NCBI GenBank assembly: GCA_903862645.1
Contig: CAIOZF010000235.1
Coordinates: forward strand, 1 to 64,000
Length of the DNA stretch: 64,000 nucleotides
DNA from: an uncultured Gammaproteobacteria bacterium
GTDB taxonomy: Bacteria; Pseudomonadota; Gammaproteobacteria; Pseudomonadales; Pseudohongiellaceae
Reading direction: 5' to 3'
Below the pieces are notes generated by a model. The model had not been told where the DNA came from and ran no database searches. It was given only the letters and a program-made list of their open reading frames with translations. The position numbers were made by a program, and so were the translations under genes. The first letter of the stretch is position 1, and the number at the start of each line of letters is the position of its first letter. Positions 1 to 7,404 of this stretch are shown piece by piece.

Positions 1-338
1 TCGGGGTCCAGGGTGGGATGGCGTGGGCCTGCCTCGGTACTGATCAGTACCCCGTCCCCATTGATATCGCGGTGTTCAAACTGTCTTTCATAGTTCTTGG
101 TCTGCTGAGCTGTGAACTCCTCTAGGGTGATCTGGCGATCCTCATTGCTGTCCATATTGCGAATAAGACGGCCAGGAGCATGGCGCTGCGGAGCCGGATG
201 CTCCATCATGCGCTCGCCACGGACGGGTGCTGCGCCATCACGGGCCGGACGATTGCTGCCATCCTGTGCGTATCCGTGCATGGCAATGGTGCTGCTTGCC
301 AGCAGCGTGGAGATAACGAGCAGTTTCCTGATAAACAT
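1..338 (-). CDS. EF-hand calcium-binding secreted protein, C-terminus beyond window edge
   Basis: The reading frame begins at an ATG at 338 with an AGAGGAAG ribosome binding site just upstream and runs off the left edge after 112 codons, so the C-terminus is missing. Residues 1-25 look like a signal peptide (basic start, hydrophobic core, AYAQ-like end). Two 12-residue EF-hand loops are visible: D63-x-N65-x-D67 ending in E74, and D91-x-N93-x-D95 ending in E102. The region between signal and loops is rich in Pro, Arg and Ala. It is probably a periplasmic or secreted calcium-binding protein of the EF-hand superfamily; no catalytic function can be assigned. It is divergent from the cytochrome/copper protein at 788. 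Confidence 0.8.
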   Translation of the reverse strand, partial: MFIRKLLVISTLLASSTIAMHGYAQDGSNRPARDGAAPVRGERMMEHPAPQRHAPGRLIRNMDSNEDRQITLEEFTAQQTKNYERQFEHRDINGDGVLISTEAGPRHPTLDP

Positions 339-787
339 GGGGCTTCCTCTTGCAACGTTGATGTTAGCGCGGAGAGTCTTACCTCCGCCGCAGTGGGTTC
401 ACCTATTCGCGTGTCTCAATACTACTAACGCAGCAGCGACGAATCGGTTTACCCATGCGTTTGCAGAAGAGCGCAGTCGGTTGAATTTTCCGTGCCTGGC
501 TCGAAGACTCTGGGCATTCGGCCTGCTATTCTGGGTGCACCGAATCTGTGCCACGGCATCGCGGCATAAAACAAAATCGTCAGTCGTACAGCAGTATCAA
601 CAAGTCCGTCCACTTTGGCTTGGACTGACGTTAAATGAAGCCGGGTTTTTCAGAAATCAGTAACAGGATTTTCGCTTTACGGAAGACGGGCTCCGGTCGC
701 TGTGTTCAAATTCGACCTGTGCATCGGCTCACTCGAGCCGCGAAGAATTAACAATAATGTTTTACCACCAGACGAAGGAGGTGCCCT
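339..787. other. 449-nt divergent intergenic region
   Basis: This gap separates the minus-strand EF-hand gene from the plus-strand gene at 788. A short inverted repeat (GGCT/AGCC) lies near 728-742. Open frames across it on the plus strand have atypical composition and run into the antisense of the EF-hand gene, so I do not call a gene. Promoters for both neighbours are expected here, but I see no convincing -35/-10 pair. Confidence 0.4.
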
Positions 788-2284
788 GTGCGAGTTGCTA
801 ATAAACTGGTACGGTTTAAGACCCGCTTAAGCGTGAATGTAAAGAATATGTCCGCATTGGCAAAGTGCGTTTCTATGGCAGCATTCCTGCTGCCCGCTGC
901 TGCTGGCGCCCAGAGTGCTGTCGAGCCAGGTAGTGTGACGTTCCACAAGGACATTGAGCCGATACTGCAGCGCAGCTGCCAGAATTGTCACCGTGAAGGT
1001 GGCGTGGCCCCGATGTCACTGGTGACCTATGAAGAAGCAGCCCCTTTCGCCGGCCTGATCGAGTACAAGACCGGTCTGCGGGATCGCGCCGGTGCAATGC
1101 CTCCTTACTTCCTCGAGAAAGATATTGGCATCCAGGATTACAAGGATGACCCCTCCCTGAGTGACGAAGAGATCGCCAAGATTTCCGCTTGGGCTCGCTC
1201 TGGTTCACCGAAGGGTGATGCCGCCGATGCGCCTACTCCCCGTGAATTCCCGACAGCCGGTGCAACCTGGACTGCCGGCGAGCCGGATTTGATCGTACAG
1301 ACGGCAGATATCACTGTGTTGGGAGGTGCTCCTGACTGGTGGGGCGATATTCCACGTGCCCTGATTCCGCTCACTGAAGATCGCTATGTTTCCTCTGTTG
1401 AAATCATCGAAGTCAATGATGTCGACACGAGCGGCGCGACCAGCACGGTAGGTGGTCGCAACATATTCCACCACATGATCTGGAGCACCCAGGTACTGGA
1501 CGAGAACCTCGTTGCCGTCGAAGGCGAGCAGGCTGTCAACTGGCCGGTACACGAAATTGCCCGCAACCCTGACATATTCGACCCGGACAGTGGCCGTCTG
1601 CTGAAGGTGGGTTCCTACGTTGTCTCCGACTCTGTGCATCTGCACTCCACCGGCGTCGACACGACAGGCCACCTGTTGATAGGTTTCCGCTTCCACCCCG
1701 TGGGCTATGAGCCCAAGTACAAGCCTGCGCTGATCGGATTGGGCAACGGAGTGGACATTAGCATCACCGGCAACGAAGACGGGCAGGAGATGCATGCCTA
1801 TTCCGTGCTGGAGCAGCACACCAAGATCGTGACTTTTGAGCCGCATCTGCACGCTGCTGGCGAGGGTATGTGTCTGGAAGCGATCTGGGGTTACACCGTG
1901 GAGACGCTGTCCTGCGTGGGCTATGACCACAACTGGGTCCGCGGGTACACGTATGCCGATCACACTGCCCCACTGCTGCCAAAAGGCACTGTGCTGCACA
2001 TCGTTGCTCACATGAACAACACCAAATCCAACCCGAACATGCCCGATCCCAGAAATTGGCAGGGTTCCGGCAACCGTTCTGTAACCAACATGTTCATCGA
2101 CCTGGGTATGCGTGTCACCTTGAGCGAAGAGCAGTTCCTGCAGGAGATGGCGGATCGTCGTGAAGAACTGAATCTCGGCCCGAACGACCACCAGATCGGC
2201 TGCCCGCTGTGTCTGGCACCGCTTGTCGCGCCAGTACCTCCAGCAGAAGCCACCGCCGAAGTAGCAACGTCGCAAGGGGATTGA
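788..2284 (+). CDS. Secreted cytochrome c / copper type II monooxygenase-like protein
   Basis: The start is a GTG with a strong AAGGAGGT site 5 nt upstream. Residues 25-42 form a signal peptide (AAGAQ). A cytochrome c-like domain follows with the heme motif CQNCH at 64-68 and a possible axial Met in AMPPY near 104. The remaining two thirds resemble the two copper-binding domains of peptidylglycine hydroxylating/dopamine monooxygenases: an HHM motif at 228-230, HLH at 284-286, H303, EPHLHAAG around 353-355, and a Met in HIVAHMNN near 409. Known family chemistry is copper-dependent, electron-driven hydroxylation; the fused heme domain could deliver the electrons (inference). The substrate is unknown. 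It forms a two-gene operon with the next gene, 4 nt away. Confidence 0.75.
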   Translation: MRVANKLVRFKTRLSVNVKNMSALAKCVSMAAFLLPAAAGAQSAVEPGSVTFHKDIEPILQRSCQNCHREGGVAPMSLVTYEEAAPFAGLIEYKTGLRDRAGAMPPYFLEKDIGIQDYKDDPSLSDEEIAKISAWARSGSPKGDAADAPTPREFPTAGATWTAGEPDLIVQTADITVLGGAPDWWGDIPRALIPLTEDRYVSSVEIIEVNDVDTSGATSTVGGRNIFHHMIWSTQVLDENLVAVEGEQAVNWPVHEIARNPDIFDPDSGRLLKVGSYVVSDSVHLHSTGVDTTGHLLIGFRFHPVGYEPKYKPALIGLGNGVDISITGNEDGQEMHAYSVLEQHTKIVTFEPHLHAAGEGMCLEAIWGYTVETLSCVGYDHNWVRGYTYADHTAPLLPKGTVLHIVAHMNNTKSNPNMPDPRNWQGSGNRSVTNMFIDLGMRVTLSEEQFLQEMADRREELNLGPNDHQIGCPLCLAPLVAPVPPAEATAEVATSQGD

Positions 2285-2288
2285 TTAG

Positions 2289-3242
2289 ATGGGCCTGTTC
2301 AGTTTCATAAGGCAACGTAATGCAGTTGTTGCCGCCGCGTTCTTCGTGGTTTTAGCTCTGCTTGCAGGGACAGCGAATGCTCAGACTTACCGCAAAGGTC
2401 AGCACATTGAACCTGCGTATGAAGGCTGGCGTCAGCAGGAAGATGGCAGTTATGTTCTGATTTTCGGTTATCACAACGAAAACTGGGAAGAGGAACTGGA
2501 CATTCCTGCCGGGGAAAACAACTTTTTCTCCCCGGGGCTTGAAGACCGAGGTCAGCCGACTCACTTCCTGCCGCGTCGTAACCGTTTCACCTTTGAGGTG
2601 CCGGTTCCTGCGGATTGGGGTGACAAGGAGTTGATGTGGACGATCACGGCGAACGGTATTACCAAGGTTGCTTATGGCACCTTGGCCCGTGACTACGTGA
2701 TAGACAACGTGGTAATAGCGTCTGAGACCGGTTCCCTCGGAGCCGGAACCAGCAGCCCGGAGTCCCGTTCCAACGTTCCCCCTTTGGTGACAGTGCAGGG
2801 CGACCGCGTTGGTGATGAGATCGTGCGTACCGTCCGTGTGGGCGAGCCGCTGGTTCTGATCGCGAAGGTCGACGATGATGGTCTGCCAAAGCCGTCTGCG
2901 TCCAGACTGCCACGCACTCCGGAGAATGAACTGCGCCGCATCATGCGCCCGCCCATACGCATTACTGTGGGCAAGGTGAACGGTCTGTTCCTGTCGTGGA
3001 ATGTGTATCGTGGCGCGGGCAATGTGACCTTCGATCCTCCTCAGGTAAAGCCCTGGGAAGATACCCGAACAGATGCCAACTCGCCTTGGGGTGCCCTCTG
3101 GGTACCACCACCAATTCCGGCGGATGGCGTTTACAACACTTCGGTCACCTTTGATGAACCAGGTACCTATGTGCTTTGGGCCAGAGCGGATGACGGTGGT
3201 TTGTTCCACGATCAGTGGGTGACTGTTAACGTCACTCCCTGA
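2289..3242 (+). CDS. Secreted protein of unknown function, partner of the copper/cytochrome protein
   Basis: This 317-residue protein begins with a signal peptide (hydrophobic stretch about 12-30 ending TANAQ). The mature part is rich in beta-strand patterns, Pro and Trp, with a motif HNENWEEELDIPAG near 58-71 and no Cys pairs or obvious catalytic motif. The C-terminal segment (YVLWARADDGG) resembles an immunoglobulin-like beta-sandwich. It starts 4 nt after the previous stop and is followed by a good terminator, so the two genes are one transcription unit. From memory this protein often accompanies cytochrome/copper-monooxygenase genes in marine bacteria, but I assign no function. Confidence 0.7.
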   Translation: MGLFSFIRQRNAVVAAAFFVVLALLAGTANAQTYRKGQHIEPAYEGWRQQEDGSYVLIFGYHNENWEEELDIPAGENNFFSPGLEDRGQPTHFLPRRNRFTFEVPVPADWGDKELMWTITANGITKVAYGTLARDYVIDNVVIASETGSLGAGTSSPESRSNVPPLVTVQGDRVGDEIVRTVRVGEPLVLIAKVDDDGLPKPSASRLPRTPENELRRIMRPPIRITVGKVNGLFLSWNVYRGAGNVTFDPPQVKPWEDTRTDANSPWGALWVPPPIPADGVYNTSVTFDEPGTYVLWARADDGGLFHDQWVTVNVTP

Positions 3243-3261
3243 TTGGTTTTAGTAAAGCATT

Positions 3262-3301
3262 AAAAAGGGCATGTACCTCTTGGTATGTGCCCTTTTCTTT
3301 T
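3262..3301 (+). terminator. Rho-independent terminator
   Basis: A stem of about 15 bp (AAAAGGGCA..TACC paired with GGTA..TGCCCTTTT, with two G-U wobbles in the RNA) is followed by a T-rich run. It lies 20 nt after the stop of the secreted partner gene and closes that operon. Confidence 0.85.
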
Positions 3302-3335
3302 TGGGGATAGTTCTATCGTTGGGGGAGTGTAGTCC

Positions 3336-3496
3336 ATGAACTGGATCATGCTGACACTGTCAGGCTTGCCGGAGATCGTCTGGGCTGTGGGCCGTGAAAT
3401 ACACAGCAGGATTTTCGCGACCGCGGCCCGCGGCCCAGTATGATTGTCGTGGCAGCGACTGCCTCCAGTATGCTGTTACTGGCCCTGGCCAGTTGA
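3336..3496 (+). pseudogene. Remnant of a small multidrug resistance (SugE/SMR-like) transporter
   Basis: An ATG at 3336 opens a frame reading MNWIMLTLSGLPEIVWAVG, which matches the start of SugE-type SMR proteins (typically W-x-x-L-x-x-AG-x-x-E-x-x-WAVG). The frame stops at 3441. The following SMR segment continues in another frame from about 3420 as RPSMIVVAATASSMLLLALA, where intact proteins have the second membrane helix, and then stops at 3494. The remaining half of the gene is missing. This is therefore a frameshifted and truncated relic of a four-helix drug/quaternary-ammonium exporter. The identification rests on motif recognition and no alignment was run. Confidence 0.55.
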
Positions 3497-3520
3497 TGAT
3501 CGGGGCGTTTTACGACAATA

Positions 3521-3558
3521 AAAAAGGCGGTGTCATCCGTTAATGACACCGCCTTTTT
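3521..3558. terminator. Bidirectional rho-independent terminator
   Basis: A perfect 16-bp stem (AAAAAGGCGGTGTCAT with its complement at 3543-3558) encloses a 6-nt loop and has A and T tracts on both sides. It serves the cold-shock gene on the minus strand, whose stop is at 3614, and could stop any plus-strand transcript. Confidence 0.85.
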
Positions 3559-3613
3559 ATTGCACTAGCTGTAATCGCGAATCGTGACCGCCACAGAGGA
3601 CGGTGCAATGCAA

Positions 3614-3823
3614 TTAGCAGGCTACGACGTTCTCGGCCTGTGGGCCTTTCTGACCTTGAGTCACGGTGAATTTCACCTGCTGACCTTCTGCCAGAGTTTT
3701 GAAACCGCTGTCTTGAATGGCGCTGTAGTGAACGAATACATCCGGGCCATTGGCCTGGGAAATAAAGCCGAAGCCTTTTGATTCGTTGAAGAATTTAACT
3801 TGGCCAGTCACTGTGTTTGACAT
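3614..3823 (-). CDS. Cold-shock protein, CspA family
   Basis: The 69-residue product has the single cold-shock (OB-fold) domain with RNP1 KGFGFI at 16-21 and RNP2 VFVHYSAI at 29-36, the nucleic-acid-binding surface of CspA proteins. The length equals the family norm. The upstream-extended frame to 4039 is not used because the conserved protein begins at this ATG, which follows an AGGAC ribosome binding site. These proteins bind single-stranded RNA/DNA and act as RNA chaperones. The gene ends at a strong terminator, and an A/T-rich leader lies upstream. The exact paralogue (cspA, cspD, capA) cannot be decided. Confidence 0.92.
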   Translation of the reverse strand: MSNTVTGQVKFFNESKGFGFISQANGPDVFVHYSAIQDSGFKTLAEGQQVKFTVTQGQKGPQAENVVAC

Positions 3824-4135
3824 GTTGTAGTCCTGTATTTCCAAAATAATAAAAAGATTTTTTTGATTCCTCAGAACAGCCACGCGCAAGCGTAACGGAC
3901 TGACAAAATCGGTAGCATAAGAATTCGAATATAAAATATGAGATACAGAACGAGGACTTAACGGCGGGGCATCGATTTGCAGTACATAAATATAGCCGCT
4001 ATTCAGGCTGGAGCGAATTATACGGAGTAATTGGGCCAAGTCAACCGTATATTTTCAGACTGATCCGAATGCAGAGGCACTGCATTCGGATCGTGCCTTT
4101 TGCCCAGGCTGGTTAAGTCCTGAGTTTGGTCTCCG
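3824..4135 (-). promoter_or_regulatory. AT-rich upstream/leader region of the cold-shock gene
   Basis: The 312 nt upstream of the cold-shock gene are clearly more AT-rich than the surroundings. Minus-strand TATATT-like boxes lie around 3925-3940. Long structured 5' leaders are typical of cspA-type genes, so a leader of 100 nt or more is plausible. The distal part holds the inverted repeat at 4062-4092. No open frame here looks like a gene. Confidence 0.35.
4062..4092. terminator. Perfect 13-bp inverted repeat downstream of the NHL gene
   Basis: GATCCGAATGCAG and its exact complement are separated by 5 nt. The hairpin lies 44 nt after the stop of the minus-strand NHL gene. It lacks a long T-tract on either strand, so it may be a weak terminator or an mRNA 3'-end stabiliser. 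Confidence 0.45.
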
Positions 4136-5215
4136 TTATTGAGGCGTGAGTGTATAACGGACCAGCTGACGCGGGCCGACTTCGGCACCGTAGATATTAC
4201 CTGCCGCGTCCGCTGCAACGCCCTCAGCGGCACTAGTGCCACCGGGGTTCTGCTCGGGGTCTGGAATGAAGGATATGACATGGCCAGTGATGGCGCTGCC
4301 TACACGGATGCCGCGGCGCCAGCCTGGATTGGAGACCGGGCTGGACTCGGAGTCTGCTGCGTAGATGATGTCATTCTTGTCGATGAATATGCCGCTCAGG
4401 CGCCCGAACTGTTTCCACTCGGTGATGAAGGTGCCATCCTGTTCGAAGATCTGGATTCGGACATTGCCACGGTCGGCTACGAATAGACGGCCACGGGAAT
4501 CGAAGGCCAGGCTGTGTGGAGTGCGGAATTCACCCGGTGCGGTACCGATGCTGCCCCACGATTCGAGAAAACGACCAGTGCTGTCGTACTTGGCGATGCG
4601 CGCTACGGTGCTCAGGTTGGCGTTGGCGTTCTGTCCGCTGTGTCCCTCGGAGATGTAGATATCACCGTTGGGTGCGGTTATCACATCATTGGGCTCGTTG
4701 AGCAGGGCGCCGCCCACACCGTCACCGGCAACGCCGGGTTGGCCGAATGTCATCAGCACTTCACCAGTCGGACTGAATTTGTATACGGCGTGTCCCTTGC
4801 CAGCAGCACTCGGATTTGCCGCCAGCTCATTGGCATTGGCTGCACGACCGTCGGTAACCCAGACGTTGCCTTCGGAATCTACATGAATGCCGTGAGGGAA
4901 TATGAATATACCGCCACCAAAGCTGGTAACGATTTTGCCGTCCTTGTCGTATTTCACGATGGGATCAACATCGGAGCCTGCACAGCTGTTGGCACTGCAA
5001 CGCTCGGCAACCCAGATCTATTCGCCGTCCGGATCGATATCTACGGCACTGGTTGAGCCCCACTCGCGATCACCTGGGAGATCAAAATAGTTCGTGTCGG
5101 CATCGTAAGGATTAGGGTGTTCATTGGTTGGGTTGATCGTTAGCTGGGCCTGTAGGCCTCCACTGATCAACAACAGACTGGCAAGCGCCCAGCGGGCCTT
5201 GTGTTGCGTTAACAT
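4136..5215 (-). pseudogene. NHL-repeat beta-propeller (amidating-lyase-like), interrupted by one in-frame amber codon
   Basis: Two open segments, 5215-5021 and 5017-4136, are in the same frame and separated by a single TAG at 5018-5020. The peptide reads continuously across it (..DIDPDGE-stop-IWVAERC..). A signal peptide occupies about residues 1-23 (GGLQAQ). The rest contains repeated NHL blades such as FPHGIHVDSEGNVWVTDG, RTPHSLAFDSRGRLFVADRG and RLSGIFIDKNDIIYAADS. The NHL propeller is the fold of peptidyl-alpha-hydroxyglycine alpha-amidating lyases, and many secreted bacterial homologues carry that name without a proven reaction. The rest of the frame is undamaged, so the stop is recent, a sequencing error, or read through. 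Confidence 0.7.
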
Positions 5216-5344
5216 GTCATGCTCCTTTTTTTATTGGTATGGGGTCTGGCGGAAAGCTGGATTATAGGCCGCTCGGACGGCTATAAACCATGTTCTTATG
5301 AGAGCGGTTGCAAGCGCTCTTTCGTTCACTGACAAGGCCCGTGA

Positions 5345-5641
5345 CGGCTGTATTCAACGCGCAGGGTGCTGTCACTGAAGGATGCCACGCGCCACGACTA
5401 TCCTGAGGGACGCTCGGAAGCGTGGGCGACAACGGTGCGCACAGAGCGCGATCACAACTTGCATGTCAATGATCGCATCTCCGAAGACCTGTTCGTGGCC
5501 ATGCCCGAGGCGCGCGACAAGACCCACGGTATGCCGAGGCTGATCCCGCCTTCGCTGCAGCTGAACATGCGCGCAGGGCATTTGCCGCCAGCCAATTCCG
5601 CTGGTCAGGTTTTTCTGAAATTGCCGGTAAACGTGTTGTAA
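5345..5641 (+). pseudogene. C-terminal remnant of a metallo-beta-lactamase-fold hydrolase
   Basis: After a TGA at 5342 the frame reads without a start codon or ribosome binding site to a TAA at 5639. It contains RHDYPEGR, ERDHNLHV, ISEDLFVAMPEARD, MPRLIPPSLQ and NMRAGHLPP. From memory these match the last 90-100 residues of MBL-fold enzymes of the persulfide dioxygenase/Blh-like group (HDY..GR, HN-H, MP-LI-PS-Q-N-RAG-LP). The metal-binding N-terminal two thirds, with HxHxDH, are absent; only about 130 nt separate the fragment from the neighbouring NHL gene. Its place just upstream of the DUF442-SQR gene fits a former sulfur-oxidation partner. The family match should be confirmed by search. 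Confidence 0.55.
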
Positions 5642-5676
5642 TATGATAAGGATCTTTCGCAAGAGACGGAGAGCAT

Positions 5677-7368
5677 ATGAATATTAAAAAAGTTAACGAA
5701 TTTTTTGCGGTCACCGAGCAGTTGAATGTTGGAGATGTTGCAGATCTGGCAGCACAAGGCGTCAAGAGCCTTATTTGCAATCGTCCCGATGGCGAGGTTC
5801 CGGGCCAGCCGACTTATGCCGAGATTGCGGCAGCAGCACAGCAGCATGGCTTAAGTATTCGTCACATTCCTGTCGTATCAGGGCAGGTGGGGCAAGCTGA
5901 TGTGCTGGCCTTCGGAGCAGCGCTCGCCGAACTTCCATCACCGCTGGTGGCGTACTGCCGTAGCGGTACCCGTTCAATCAATCTATGGGCGCTCGCGCAA
6001 GGTAACAATGGCGTGTCCGGTGCTGAAATTCTAAGTGCCGGTACTGCCACGGGTTATGATCTTAGCGAATGCGTGCGAGGCATTGAGAGCGGCGCAGCTG
6101 CTGCTGTGGCGACCAAAACTGCCGCCACCGCGGCCCGACATTTCAGCGTAGTCATCATTGGGGCCGGCGCGGGTGGCATCAGTACTGCGTCGAGCCTGCT
6201 GAAGCGCAAACCGGATCTGCAGATCGCGATTATCGACAAGGCGCAGAAGCACTACTATCAACCTGGCTGGACGATGGTTGGCGCGGGAGTGTTCCAGAAT
6301 ACCGATACCGAACGTGACATGGCGCCGTTGATTCCCCGTGGTGTCACGTGGATTCAGGCGGCCGCTCAGGAATTTGCACCTGACCAGAATCGCGTGACAT
6401 TGGACGATGGCGGCAGCGTAAGCTATGACCGTCTGGTGGTAGCCTGTGGTCTCAAACTGAACTGGGCCGGTGTAGAGGGATTGACCGAAGCACTGGGGCG
6501 CAACGGTGTGACCTCCAACTATCGTTATGACCTGGCTCCTTATACTTGGAGGTTAGTGAAGGGGCTGAAATCCGGACGCGCTGTCTTCACGCAGCCGCCC
6601 ATGCCGATCAAGTGTGCAGGGGCTCCCCAGAAGGCACTCTATCTGTCTTCCGACCACTGGCTTCGGCAGGGGCTTCTGAACAATATCGACGTACAGTTCT
6701 ATAATGCCGGAGCCGTTCTGTTTGGTGTAAAAGACTATGTGCCGGCACTGATGAAATACATCGAGCGCTATAACGCCAAACTCAATTTCAACCACCGCCT
6801 GATCAAGGTGGATGCTGACGCCAAGACCGCCTGGTTCGAACGTACTGATGCCGATGGTCAGAAGAACGTGGTGGATACTCACTTCGACATGATTCACGTC
6901 TGCCCCCCACAACAGGCGCCGGATGTCATTCGCAGCAGTGCGCTGGTCGATGCCGCCGGATGGGTGGATGTTGATCAGGAGACACTGCGTCACAAGAAAT
7001 TCAGCAATATCTGGTCGCTGGGTGATGTCATGAATGCACCCAACGCCAAAACCATGGCGGCCGCACGCAAGCAGGCGCCAGTCGTCGCCCACAACCTGCT
7101 GGCTGACATGGGCGTGACTCAAAGCACTGCACGCTATGATGGCTATGGTTCCTGCCCACTGACGGTTGAGAATGGCAAGATTGTTCTCGCCGAGTTTGGT
7201 TATGGCGGCAAGCTATTGCCCAGTTTCCCTCAGTGGCTCATCAAGGGCACCGAACCGACCCGTCTCGCTTGGATATTGAAGAAGGACATGTTGCCACCGA
7301 TCTACTGGCACGGCATGTTGAAGGGGCACGAGTGGTTGGTGGCTCCCAAGCTTGATGACAACAACTGA
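5677..7368 (+). CDS. sqr: DUF442 phosphatase-like domain fused to sulfide:quinone oxidoreductase
   Basis: Residues 1-110 form a DUF442 (TIGR01244, beta-lactamase-hydrolase-like) domain with the cysteine-phosphatase-like loop C94-RSGTRS. From about 155 an FAD-dependent sulfide:quinone oxidoreductase begins with VIIGAGAGGIS. It resembles the mitochondrial SQOR type: PIKCAGAPQK with C313 and YGSCPL with C493 match the two redox cysteines of human SQOR (C201, C379), and DAAGWVDVD and LGDVMNAPNAKT are also typical. SQR oxidises sulfide to a persulfide at the membrane and passes electrons to quinone. The ATG follows a GGAG site. A SulP transporter gene starts 36 nt downstream. Confidence 0.9.
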   Translation: MNIKKVNEFFAVTEQLNVGDVADLAAQGVKSLICNRPDGEVPGQPTYAEIAAAAQQHGLSIRHIPVVSGQVGQADVLAFGAALAELPSPLVAYCRSGTRSINLWALAQGNNGVSGAEILSAGTATGYDLSECVRGIESGAAAAVATKTAATAARHFSVVIIGAGAGGISTASSLLKRKPDLQIAIIDKAQKHYYQPGWTMVGAGVFQNTDTERDMAPLIPRGVTWIQAAAQEFAPDQNRVTLDDGGSVSYDRLVVACGLKLNWAGVEGLTEALGRNGVTSNYRYDLAPYTWRLVKGLKSGRAVFTQPPMPIKCAGAPQKALYLSSDHWLRQGLLNNIDVQFYNAGAVLFGVKDYVPALMKYIERYNAKLNFNHRLIKVDADAKTAWFERTDADGQKNVVDTHFDMIHVCPPQQAPDVIRSSALVDAAGWVDVDQETLRHKKFSNIWSLGDVMNAPNAKTMAAARKQAPVVAHNLLADMGVTQSTARYDGYGSCPLTVENGKIVLAEFGYGGKLLPSFPQWLIKGTEPTRLAWILKKDMLPPIYWHGMLKGHEWLVAPKLDDNN

Positions 7369-7404
7369 GGTCGCGTTGAATCGCAAAGGCAGAGCGGTCA
7401 GAGA

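Noticed and set aside
112..663. 183-codon plus-strand frame at the left edge
   Set aside because: It is antisense to the EF-hand gene in its first half and has no recognisable protein pattern; the minus strand shows a clear signal peptide and calcium loops.
1205..2275. 356-codon open frame on the minus strand
   Set aside because: It lies wholly antisense to the cytochrome/copper protein, has no signal, domain or ribosome binding site, and is a by-product of high-GC codon use.
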